A stretch of DNA of 21,143 bases. It comes from CAYWBI01 sp964456445 (GTDB lineage: Bacteria > Calditrichota > Calditrichia > Calditrichales > J004). The notes under the pieces are model-generated. The model did no database searches and was not told the DNA's origin. It was given only the letters and a program-made list of their open reading frames with translations. Positions 7,553 through 14,402 of this stretch are shown here, piece after piece. The position numbers and the translations under genes are program-made. Where the stretch lies: assembly GCA_964456445.1 (NCBI GenBank), contig CAYWBI010000054.1:1-21143 (forward strand), written 5' to 3'. The number at the start of each line of letters is the position of its first letter. The first letter of the stretch is position 1.

Positions 7553-7815
7553 ACCGATTGTGCCGCTGGATCAAGGTATCAGGTTCCCAGGGATAAAGAC
7601 CGGTCTTAAGATGCGGATCTGGGTATGGATAGGAGGAACGGTTTATAAATCGACCGTTGATATTTTCTACGTGCGATAAAAATTCAATAATGAAGCCATC
7701 GCCCGGGAAAAAGCCAACACTAGCGCAGAAGCGTGGTAGGTTTAAAAAAGAATGAAAATATGGCGGTGAATTTCAGGTCTGTTATTGAAAAAATGAATCA
7801 AGATGAGAGGTACAA
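7553..7815. other. Intergenic gap with a possible gene remnant
   Basis: No intact gene is visible. One frame from an ATG at 7611, preceding an AGGAGGAA run, reads 22 codons to a TAA at 7677 and then continues codon-like to a TAG near 7736. It matches no family I recognise and may be chance. AACGGT (7637-7642) and ACCGTT (7653-7658) form a 6-bp inverted repeat. Confidence 0.3.
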
Positions 7816-8289
7816 ATGAAATATTGGTTAATAAAAACCGAACCCAATACTTTTTCCTGGGACGATTTGAAAAAATCGCCAAATAAAACCACAACCTGGG
7901 AAGGTGTGCGTAACTATCAGGCGCGCAATATAATCCGTGATGAAATCAAAAAGGGCGATGAAGTGTTCTTTTATCACAGCGTGGTAAAGCCAATGGCCAT
8001 AATGGGCATTGCCAGGGTGGTTAGGGAAGCCTATCCGGATCATTTTGCCTTTGATCCCGCACATAAATATTACGATCCCAAAAGCAATGCAACCGACCCG
8101 ACATGGTTTATGTTCGATGTACAGGCCATCAGTGAATTTATAGAGCCGATTACGCTTACTTCACTAAAAAGCCAGCCTGCGCTTATGCGGATGCGTTTAT
8201 TGCAAAAAGGTAGCCGTCTATCCGTTCAGCCGGTCTCACCCGTGGAATGGATGTATATCCGGAGCCTGTCCCGGATGCGCAATGTTTAA
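7816..8289 (+). CDS. EVE-domain protein (THYN1-like)
   Basis: The 157-residue product is a single EVE domain, the PUA-related fold found in human thymocyte nuclear protein 1 and many bacterial proteins. Diagnostic segments are Y-W-L-I-K-T-E-P at 3-10, W-E-G-V-R-N-Y-Q-A-R-N at 28-38, and a G-D-E-V-F-F-Y-H-S stretch at 47-55. A C-terminal block with L-L-Q-K-G-S-R-L-S-V-Q-P-V lies near 128-140. EVE domains are proposed to bind modified bases in DNA or RNA. In some genomes they are fused to or near restriction systems; the R-M cassette here is about 4 kb away and no direct link is shown. A GAGAGG ribosome binding site supports the ATG. The gene stands alone. Confidence 0.9.
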   Translation: MKYWLIKTEPNTFSWDDLKKSPNKTTTWEGVRNYQARNIIRDEIKKGDEVFFYHSVVKPMAIMGIARVVREAYPDHFAFDPAHKYYDPKSNATDPTWFMFDVQAISEFIEPITLTSLKSQPALMRMRLLQKGSRLSVQPVSPVEWMYIRSLSRMRNV

Positions 8290-8389
8290 CAGACTGCATT
8301 TTAACGTCACATATCAATGATCAAAAGCAACGCAGTATATAAGGCAAGGATAAAGACAATATTTTTACGGACATAAAAAGAAAGAGCGT

Positions 8390-9454
8390 ATGACACGAAT
8401 TATGAAGCCCAACATTTTGCTGGGAATTGTCGGCTATGGCGCCTATGTTCCATCCTATCGTTTACCGGCAGCGGAAATATCGCGTATTTGGCGCAGCGGA
8501 CAGGGGACAAGTGGTTTGCCGGTTGAACAAAAAAGTGTTCCCGGGCCCGACGAAGATACCATCACCATGTCGATCGAAGCCTCGCGTAATGCGCTTTTGC
8601 GCAGCGGCATAAAGCCGGCGCTTATCCGCGCGGTATGGGTTGGATCGGAATCGCATCCTTATGCGGTAAAACCATCGGGGACCATTGTGGCACAGGCACT
8701 GGGGATTGAACCGGACCTATTGGCCGCAGACATGGAATTTGCCTGCAAAGCCGGAACAGAAGCCTTGCAGGCATCAATCGCTTTTGTGGGCAGTGGGATG
8801 GGAAAATATGCCCTGGGGATAGGAATGGATACCGCACAGGGCCGTCCGGGCGACGCACTGGAATACACCGCCGCCGCAGGTGGCGCAGCCTATATTGTAG
8901 GTCCCGCAGCTGAAGCCTGCGCTTTATTGGAAGGCTCGTTTAGTTATGTCACGGATACTCCGGATTTTTTCCGGCGCGCACATCAAATTTATCCGGAGCA
9001 TGGCAACCGTTTTACCGGTGATCCGGCCTATTTTAAACATATTGGGGAATCCGTTACGGCATTGATGGACGGTTTGGCATTGAAGCCGGCAGACTTCGCC
9101 GCTGCAGTTTTCCATCAGCCAAATACAAAATTTCCGGGTAAGATCGCAAAAAAACTGGGATTTAGCAGAGATCAAATCGAAACCGGGTTGTTGGCCGCTT
9201 CGGTTGGCAATACGTATGCCGGGGCATCCGGTTTGGGGTTCAGTGCCGTTCTGGACCGTGCCAAAGAAGGTCAGCGGATACTGGTTGCCAGTTTTGGCTC
9301 CGGGGCTGGGAGCGACGCCTTTAGTTTTGTTGTAACCGATAAAATAAAAGATATGGCCGGTAAAGCTCCGCTGACGCGGGAATATTTGGATCGCGCCGTG
9401 AAAATTGATTATGGGACCTATGCCCGCTGGCGTAAAAAAATCGTAAAGGAATAA
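8390..9454 (+). CDS. Hydroxymethylglutaryl-CoA synthase, archaeal type
   Basis: This enzyme condenses acetoacetyl-CoA with acetyl-CoA to HMG-CoA, the entry to the mevalonate route. The 354-residue product has the compact archaeal-type layout. Catalytic residues read as Glu87 (G-S-E-S-H-P-Y), Cys119 (M-E-F-A-C-K-A-G) and His242 (F-H-Q-P-N-T-K-F-P), with a C-terminal G-S-G-A-G-S-D-A at 303-310. The ATG at 8390 follows an AAAGAG purine run; a second ATG at 8402 is possible. It heads a five-gene operon. The thiolase starts two bases after its stop, and the DUF35 gene follows. In archaea these three proteins form one substrate-channelling complex. Confidence 0.93.
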   Translation: MTRIMKPNILLGIVGYGAYVPSYRLPAAEISRIWRSGQGTSGLPVEQKSVPGPDEDTITMSIEASRNALLRSGIKPALIRAVWVGSESHPYAVKPSGTIVAQALGIEPDLLAADMEFACKAGTEALQASIAFVGSGMGKYALGIGMDTAQGRPGDALEYTAAAGGAAYIVGPAAEACALLEGSFSYVTDTPDFFRRAHQIYPEHGNRFTGDPAYFKHIGESVTALMDGLALKPADFAAAVFHQPNTKFPGKIAKKLGFSRDQIETGLLAASVGNTYAGASGLGFSAVLDRAKEGQRILVASFGSGAGSDAFSFVVTDKIKDMAGKAPLTREYLDRAVKIDYGTYARWRKKIVKE

Positions 9455-9456
9455 GC

Positions 9457-10617
9457 ATGCGAAAAGTAGCAATTGTGGGGATCGGTCAGACGCCGGTCCG
9501 TGAACACTGGGAAACGAGTTTACGCAACCTTGCCGTTGACGCTCTGAGGAATGCAATGGATGATGCGGATGTGGACGATCTGGATGCGCTTTGTGTGGGT
9601 AATATGCTCAGCGGGGCTCTGAGCGATCAGGAACATTTGGGTGCGCTTATTGCCGACTATGCCGGTTTGGAAGGTGTGGAGGCCGTAAAGGTAGAAGCCG
9701 CATGCGGGTCGGGCGGGGCGGCCCTGCGCATGGCTGTTAAAGCCGTGGCCACCGGTGTTGTCGAAAAAGTGGGCGTAGTAGGTGTGGAAAAGTTGACCGA
9801 ATATTCCGGTAAACACAGCACCTCGGCGTTGGCAACTGCCGCCGATGCGGATTATGAAACAACCGTTGGTTTGAGTTTTGTGGGGATTAATGCCTTATTG
9901 ATGCAACGCTATCTTTATGAGTACAAAGCTCATGCGGACGATTTCAGTATATTTCCCATCAATGCACATAGGAATGCTCAATACAACCCCTATGCAATGT
10001 TCAATTTCCCTGTCACCCAGGAGCAGTACATGGCGTCAAAAGCTATCGCCGATCCCGTACGCTTACTGGATTCCAGTCCTATCGCCGACGGCGCCGCTGC
10101 GCTTATAGTTGTGCCGCTGGATGAAGTGGACCGTTATAAAGGCAAGCCGGTTGCTATTCTTGCCTGCGAGGTGGGCATGGACAGCATCGCCATTGACAAC
10201 CGTGAAAATCCATTATGGCTTAAAGGTGTCGCACAAAGTGCAAAAAAAGCCTTTAAGGTTTCCGGCCTGTCCCATAAGGATATTAATCTGCTTGAACTTC
10301 ATGATGCGTTTAGTATCATGAGTACGCTTTCACTCGAGGCCAGTGGTTTTGCAGAACCGGGCAATGGGTTGCGCTTTGCCCATGAAACAGGCATCGGCAT
10401 CGCTGGTGGATTACCCTTGACCACGGCCGGTGGTTTAAAAGGGCGTGGCCATCCGGTTGGCGCTACAGGGGTTTATCAAGTCGTGGAGGCCATCCGGCAA
10501 TTGCGTGGTGATATGCCCGATCAAATCCAGGTTGCCCGTAATGATATCGCCATGACGCAGAATATTGGCGGCAGCGGCGCGACGGTCATTTCCACAATTT
10601 TAAAACGAATTCCGTAA
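9457..10617 (+). CDS. Acetoacetyl-CoA thiolase, archaeal/SCP2-like type
   Basis: The product is a 386-residue thiolase that should make acetoacetyl-CoA from two acetyl-CoA and hand it to the HMG-CoA synthase encoded just upstream. The nucleophile is Cys83 (E-A-A-C-G-S-G-G). H-D-A-F is at 282-285 and G-H-P-V-G-A-T-G at 331-338, with catalytic His332. The C-terminal C-x-G motif of classical biosynthetic thiolases is absent: residues 369-375 read N-I-G-G-S-G-A, as in archaeal and SCP2-type thiolases. An AAGGA ribosome binding site lies inside the end of the upstream gene, indicating coupled translation. Other acyl-CoA substrates cannot be excluded, but the gene order strongly favours acetoacetyl-CoA. 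Confidence 0.92.
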   Translation: MRKVAIVGIGQTPVREHWETSLRNLAVDALRNAMDDADVDDLDALCVGNMLSGALSDQEHLGALIADYAGLEGVEAVKVEAACGSGGAALRMAVKAVATGVVEKVGVVGVEKLTEYSGKHSTSALATAADADYETTVGLSFVGINALLMQRYLYEYKAHADDFSIFPINAHRNAQYNPYAMFNFPVTQEQYMASKAIADPVRLLDSSPIADGAAALIVVPLDEVDRYKGKPVAILACEVGMDSIAIDNRENPLWLKGVAQSAKKAFKVSGLSHKDINLLELHDAFSIMSTLSLEASGFAEPGNGLRFAHETGIGIAGGLPLTTAGGLKGRGHPVGATGVYQVVEAIRQLRGDMPDQIQVARNDIAMTQNIGGSGATVISTILKRIP

Positions 10618-10628
10618 GAGGAGCATAA

Positions 10629-11045
10629 ATGGATATCCCCAGATATTGGCGTTTAAAAAACCAGCGCTACCGATTGGAAGGACGTGTGTGCAATAGCTGC
10701 GGCACATATAGCTTTCCCCCAAGACATGTTTGCCGAAAATGTCATGGACGCGATACACAACCCTTCAACTTTAAAGGTAAAGGTACTTTATACAGCTTTA
10801 CAACCATCTATCAGGCCCCAGACCGTTTTGACGATGTGGCGCCTTATGCGGTCGGTTTGATCGATTTGGAGGAAGGTGTGCGGATCACCGCTCAACTGAC
10901 CGATGTAGCATTGGACGCCATCAAGATAGGGATGCCCATGGAAATGGTCATCCGGCAAATTTATGAGGATGGGGCCCGGGGCCCCATCATGTACGGTTAC
11001 AAATTCCGTCCCTTGTTCACTTATAACCCGAATGCCAAACGCTGA
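10629..11045 (+). CDS. DUF35 Zn-ribbon/OB-fold protein (HMG-CoA complex scaffold)
   Basis: The 138-residue product has an N-terminal rubredoxin-like zinc ribbon with Cys21, Cys24, Cys35 and Cys38, followed by an OB-fold (about 45-135) with the typical G-x-L-Y-S-F-T-x-I and A-P-Y-A-V-G-L-I-D-L stretches. In archaea this protein bridges thiolase and HMG-CoA synthase and provides a shared CoA-binding site for channelling. The order synthase, thiolase, DUF35 is the same here. A GAGGAG ribosome binding site precedes the ATG, 11 bases after the thiolase stop. DUF35 proteins also accompany other thiolases, for example in steroid degradation, so the partner assignment rests on the neighbours. Confidence 0.9.
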   Translation: MDIPRYWRLKNQRYRLEGRVCNSCGTYSFPPRHVCRKCHGRDTQPFNFKGKGTLYSFTTIYQAPDRFDDVAPYAVGLIDLEEGVRITAQLTDVALDAIKIGMPMEMVIRQIYEDGARGPIMYGYKFRPLFTYNPNAKR

Positions 11046-11048
11046 GAT

Positions 11049-11516
11049 ATGACCGATTACACGATGCTGCAAAAGCAGATGGAAGCCCTGTTAAAAGGCG
11101 AACACGACTTCATAGCAAATATGGCCAATTTTTGCGCGTTAATTTATAACAGTTTGACTACGATCAATTGGGCCGGTTTTTACCGGCTTGTGGATGGTGA
11201 ATTATTGTTAGGGCCATTTCAGGGCAGGGCGGCATGCATGCACATCCCACTCGGGAGCGGTGTATGTGGAACGGCTTTGCAGCGTGAAGAGGCGCTTATT
11301 GTCTCCAATGTGGATAAATTCCCCGGACATATTGCCTGTGATACGGCGTCTAAATCCGAAATAGTCCTGCCAGTTTGGGATGATAAAAAACAGATAATTG
11401 GGGTTTTTGATGTGGACAGCCCGCTTATTGACCGATTCTCAATAGCTGATGAAGAGGGGCTTGGAGCGCTTCTGGAAATATTCACAAAAAGTACGCAATT
11501 CGAAGGAACGCAATGA
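11049..11516 (+). CDS. msrC: Free methionine-(R)-sulfoxide reductase (GAF fold)
   Basis: The 155-residue product is a single GAF-type domain that reduces free L-methionine-(R)-sulfoxide with thioredoxin-type electrons. Family landmarks are W-A-G-F-Y (41-45), G-P-F-Q-G-R-A-A-C (55-63), G-V-C-G (71-74) and F-P-G-H-I-A-C-D (91-98). Cys63, Cys73 and Cys97 have the same 10- and 24-residue spacing as the three redox cysteines of the E. coli enzyme (84, 94, 118). It starts three bases after the DUF35 stop and overlaps the Nudix gene by four bases. Its place in an HMG-CoA operon suggests shared transcription, and perhaps protection of thiol-dependent enzymes, but that is inference. Confidence 0.93.
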   Translation: MTDYTMLQKQMEALLKGEHDFIANMANFCALIYNSLTTINWAGFYRLVDGELLLGPFQGRAACMHIPLGSGVCGTALQREEALIVSNVDKFPGHIACDTASKSEIVLPVWDDKKQIIGVFDVDSPLIDRFSIADEEGLGALLEIFTKSTQFEGTQ

Positions 11517-12046
11517 ACTATTGTTCAAACTGTGGCCATCCGGTTGAATTAAAAGTTCCGAAAGATGACACCCACGCCAGGTATGTATGTGACAACTGCG
11601 GGATGATCCATTACCAAAATCCACGGGTTATAGTGGGCTCTCTGCCGCTCTGGGGGGATAAAATCCTGATTTGTAAACGGGCCATCGAGCCACGCGCCGG
11701 TTTATGGACAATCCCTGCCGGATTTATGGAAAACAAGGAAACCCTGGAACAGGGGGCTTTGCGGGAAACGCTGGAAGAATCCGGCGCCCATGTTAACATT
11801 ATCCGTTTACATAGCGTTTATAGCTTGCCGCAGGTCAATCAGGTATATATTATTTATCTTGCCCAAATGGAATCTGCGTTCTTTAATCCGGGTATTGAAA
11901 GCCTGGAATGCCGTCTGGTCACCCCTGATAAAATACCCTGGGATGAAATTGCCTTCTCTGCGATCCGCTTCAGCCTGGAGAAATTTGTAAAATTTCCACA
12001 ACAAGATTGTCCGGTTGTATTCGTCGGCTCATTGATGAATAAATAA
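11513..12046 (+). CDS. Nudix hydrolase with N-terminal zinc ribbon
   Basis: The 177-residue product has a zinc ribbon (Cys4, Cys7, Cys26, Cys29) followed by a Nudix domain. The Nudix box is complete at 70-92: Gly70, Glu76, Arg84-Glu85, Glu88-Glu89 and Gly91. The preceding G-L-W-T-I-P-A-G (63-70) is typical of ADP-ribose/NADH-type Nudix enzymes, so the substrate is probably a nucleoside diphosphate linked to another moiety; the exact one cannot be told. The ATG overlaps the stop of the methionine sulfoxide reductase gene (ATGA). It is the last gene of the operon that starts at 8390; the DNA becomes clearly more AT-rich just after it. Confidence 0.9.
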   Translation: MNYCSNCGHPVELKVPKDDTHARYVCDNCGMIHYQNPRVIVGSLPLWGDKILICKRAIEPRAGLWTIPAGFMENKETLEQGALRETLEESGAHVNIIRLHSVYSLPQVNQVYIIYLAQMESAFFNPGIESLECRLVTPDKIPWDEIAFSAIRFSLEKFVKFPQQDCPVVFVGSLMNK

Positions 12047-12110
12047 TATTCCCGTTTATTTTCAATTATCCCGAATTTTTATTTAGCGTCATTTCAAACT
12101 TGTAATATAG

Positions 12111-12134
12111 CTAATTTTCTAAGAGGATAATTAG
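12111..12134 (+). promoter_or_regulatory. Inverted repeat framing the endonuclease ribosome binding site
   Basis: CTAATT (12111-12116) and AATTAG (12129-12134) are perfect inverted repeats around a 12-base loop that contains the AGAGGA ribosome binding site (12122-12127). The right arm abuts the ATG at 12135. In RNA this could place the ribosome binding site in a loop; in DNA it could be a regulator site. A TAATAT -10-like word lies just upstream at 12103-12108. Either role fits restriction genes, which are often held back until methylation is complete. Confidence 0.35.
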
Positions 12135-13031
12135 ATGGCATTAATCGATGATTTAAAAAAACCGAAGAGAGCACTATCAGAGTTTAAAGACATTACAATC
12201 CGTGTTTTGAATTATTCTGTTGATGTTATTTCCGATAGTACCATATTTAATGGCTATAAATTAAGCTCATCCTACATCGCTGGAACAGAGAAGAAAATTC
12301 GTCCCTTGAACAATGATTTGTTCATATTTATGGCAAATGAATTTAATAAAAAATATCTGGAATTTATTGATGTATTAAAAAGGATAAAAATTGGAGAAAG
12401 GTCTTTTCCCCAGGAATCTTATAAAGTAATTGACCGCATTTTATATACAATGCAGCAGGCAATGGGGATTGGCTTTGATTTATTGGGTGAATCTAATAGT
12501 GCAAGAAAACATGTTGGAAACCGGTTTGAAGAATTAATTCGCCTGATTATAACTGAAGTTGGAATCAGTAATAAGAGGGTTATATTGAATATTCCGTATC
12601 TTTCAGAAAAAGCTAAAAAAAATTATCGGTGTGAAATTGATATAGTGATTTCTAAATACCCGGCCGTAAAATCTACGAATAAATTTATTAATTCAGACGA
12701 AGTAATCATATCATTAAAAACGACCACAAAAGATAGAATAGGGAAAATATTTATCGATAAGATTTTAATCGAAAAATTTATGAATGAAAAAGTTAAGGTT
12801 GTTGGAATATCTTTAAATGATGTTCAACGAAAATCAGATGGTAAGAATAATCAGCAGAAAATTTCATATACGTTTGTTTCAAACCTGTTTATGGTTTACA
12901 CAAGATTTCTTACAAAGTTAAATGGTTATTACTATCTTGATATTCCGAAATCTGCAAAATCCCCACCTTTTAGCGACTATATTTTTCAATTTTCCAGATT
13001 TTTAGTGGAAGATATTTGGAAGCTGTTATAG
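12135..13031 (+). CDS. Putative type II restriction endonuclease
   Basis: The 298-residue product is not recognised by name, but context and motifs indicate a restriction enzyme. Residues 124-133 read R-K-H-V-G-N-R-F-E-E, like the helix preceding many nuclease cores. A candidate PD-(D/E)xK-type site follows: C-E-I-D-I-V at 166-171 (Glu167, Asp169), then I-S-L-K-T-T-T-K-D-R at 192-201 with Lys195. The K-T-T-x-K-D-R run resembles that of EcoRII-type endonucleases; the acid normally two residues before the lysine is Ser193. The gene is much richer in A and T than the preceding operon and uses AAA, ATA and TTA codons heavily, consistent with recent acquisition. Its stop overlaps the convergent methyltransferase gene by 6 bases. 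The recognition site is unknown. Confidence 0.72.
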   Translation: MALIDDLKKPKRALSEFKDITIRVLNYSVDVISDSTIFNGYKLSSSYIAGTEKKIRPLNNDLFIFMANEFNKKYLEFIDVLKRIKIGERSFPQESYKVIDRILYTMQQAMGIGFDLLGESNSARKHVGNRFEELIRLIITEVGISNKRVILNIPYLSEKAKKNYRCEIDIVISKYPAVKSTNKFINSDEVIISLKTTTKDRIGKIFIDKILIEKFMNEKVKVVGISLNDVQRKSDGKNNQQKISYTFVSNLFMVYTRFLTKLNGYYYLDIPKSAKSPPFSDYIFQFSRFLVEDIWKLL

Positions 13032-14099
13032 TGAACTACGTAATTTTTTTCGGCGCAGCAGATTTTCCATTTCATCTTTTTCGGTCGATATTCTAAAAAT
13101 GTGCTCCATATCATTTAAACGTTTTTTTATAATATCACAATATTTTTTTTCCAATTCAGTACCCAGCCATTTTCTGTTAAAGGCCTCCGCAACCGCATAG
13201 GTAGTTCCGGATCCTCCGAATGGGTCAACAACTAAACTGCCCTCGTTTGAAGATGCTAAAATGCACTTTCTGATCAACTCTACCGGTTTTTGTGTGGGAT
13301 GTCCGGTCTTTTCCCATGAGCCATTGGAAAGAGTAGGAATTTCAAAAACATCTTTTGGTTTTGCCCCCTTGGGGTTTGGCTGCCACAGATAAGTTTTTCC
13401 GTTGCCATTGCTATATTGTGAGGTTTTTGCCTGTGGCCTCCCGGGATATTTTAAAGTATGTTCATTATAGGGGATTCTCACCTCATCAATATTGAAAATA
13501 AACTTCTTGCTTTTTCGAAAATGTAAAATGCTCTCGTGGGACCTTCCCCAATCATTCCCTAAATTGGCTTTGTTTCTATAAAACCAAACCAGCCATTTGC
13601 TGCCCTTGAAAAGATAATTTGCCGTCCATTTTAAATCTGCAAGAATTTCAGAAAATCCAAATACATACAATGTTCCCGTTGGTTTTAGTACTCTTTCGGC
13701 TTCTTTTATCCAGATCATGCTCCAATCGACATATTCTTTTTGTGAATGGAAACTGTCCCATTCTGCTTTTTTAATATTATAAGGTGGATCTGCAATAATT
13801 AAATCAACCGTCCCGTCTGCGATGGTTTTGAAGAAACTTATGACGTCTAAATTAAATAAGGCCCCATATTTTGATTCAAAATAGGGTTTAATGTGATCCA
13901 TTGCTTTTACCGGTTCTGTTTTATATTGAAGGTTCATCTTATTTATAAATGCATTGATTTGCCCGGTTTTATACACACGATAGTTGTTGATCGGATGTCT
14001 GACACTTTTAAATTTCCCGGATTTATCCCAGCGTCTTAAAGTTTCCCTGCTAATACCTATTTTTTCTGCAGCTTCTTTGATGTTTATATAGTCTTCCAT
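13026..14099 (-). CDS. DNA methyltransferase (N6-adenine, beta class) with MerR-like HTH
   Basis: The 357-residue product starts with a MerR/excisionase-type helix-turn-helix (about 5-52; A-A-E-K-I-G-I-S-R-E-T-L-R-R-W at 10-24). The methyltransferase has beta-class order: catalytic motif IV D-P-P-Y at 104-107, H-P-T-Q-K-P at 267-272, and the AdoMet motif D-P-F-G-G-S-G-T-T at 292-300. DPPY favours N6-adenine modification. It should protect the host site from the convergent endonuclease. The start at 14099 has AGGA seven bases ahead; the frame runs up to 14189, but the extra 30 residues do not look like protein. The HTH may repress its own gene; tandem AACATTGC repeats sit 31-58 bases upstream. 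Composition is AT-rich like the endonuclease. Confidence 0.9.
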   Translation of the reverse strand: MEDYINIKEAAEKIGISRETLRRWDKSGKFKSVRHPINNYRVYKTGQINAFINKMNLQYKTEPVKAMDHIKPYFESKYGALFNLDVISFFKTIADGTVDLIIADPPYNIKKAEWDSFHSQKEYVDWSMIWIKEAERVLKPTGTLYVFGFSEILADLKWTANYLFKGSKWLVWFYRNKANLGNDWGRSHESILHFRKSKKFIFNIDEVRIPYNEHTLKYPGRPQAKTSQYSNGNGKTYLWQPNPKGAKPKDVFEIPTLSNGSWEKTGHPTQKPVELIRKCILASSNEGSLVVDPFGGSGTTYAVAEAFNRKWLGTELEKKYCDIIKKRLNDMEHIFRISTEKDEMENLLRRKKLRSSL

Positions 14100-14129
14100 A
14101 TTAATTCCTGAAAATATTTGATGACATAT

Positions 14130-14157
14130 AACATTGCACAACCTTATACAACATTGC
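14130..14157 (-). promoter_or_regulatory. Tandem AACATTGC repeats, candidate operator of the R-M cassette
   Basis: AACATTGC occurs at 14130-14137 and again at 14150-14157, exactly 20 bases apart, about two helical turns. The similarity continues past the core (CACAA versus CCCAA). They lie 31-58 bases upstream of the methyltransferase ATG. On the minus strand, a TTTCAA/TATAAA pair with 18-base spacing just upstream (about 14166-14195) could be the promoter. The repeats would then be in the early transcribed region, suited to repression by the methyltransferase HTH domain. This is inference. Confidence 0.4.
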
Positions 14158-14402
14158 CCAAATTTATTTATATAAAATGTTAATTGCAAATTGAAAGCTG
14201 ATTGGGTAACACGGGCTTCCCGCTTAAAGCTGTCAAATGGAATGTAACAAAAAATATTTGCAACATCCTTTTTATTTGGAAGCGAATATCATAATTTATA
14301 AAAATTTAGCGTCTTTACCTCTTTACCGTTAAATTTCCACCCGTGCTAATTTTTATAGACATGTGGTACGATAACCTTATGATAGAAAGACAGAACCCAA
14401 CC

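Noticed and set aside
7816..14099. EVE protein and R-M cassette as one defence island
   Set aside because: A complete metabolic operon separates them and only the R-M genes have foreign composition.
14100..14189. N-terminal extension of the methyltransferase
   Set aside because: The extra 30 residues cover the tandem repeats and promoter-like region; the ATG at 14099 has a good ribosome binding site and begins the HTH domain.
14343..14402. N-terminal extension of the aldolase to a GTG
   Set aside because: The added 20 residues have no family counterpart; the conserved S-F-A-S-D-N opening follows the ATG at 14403.
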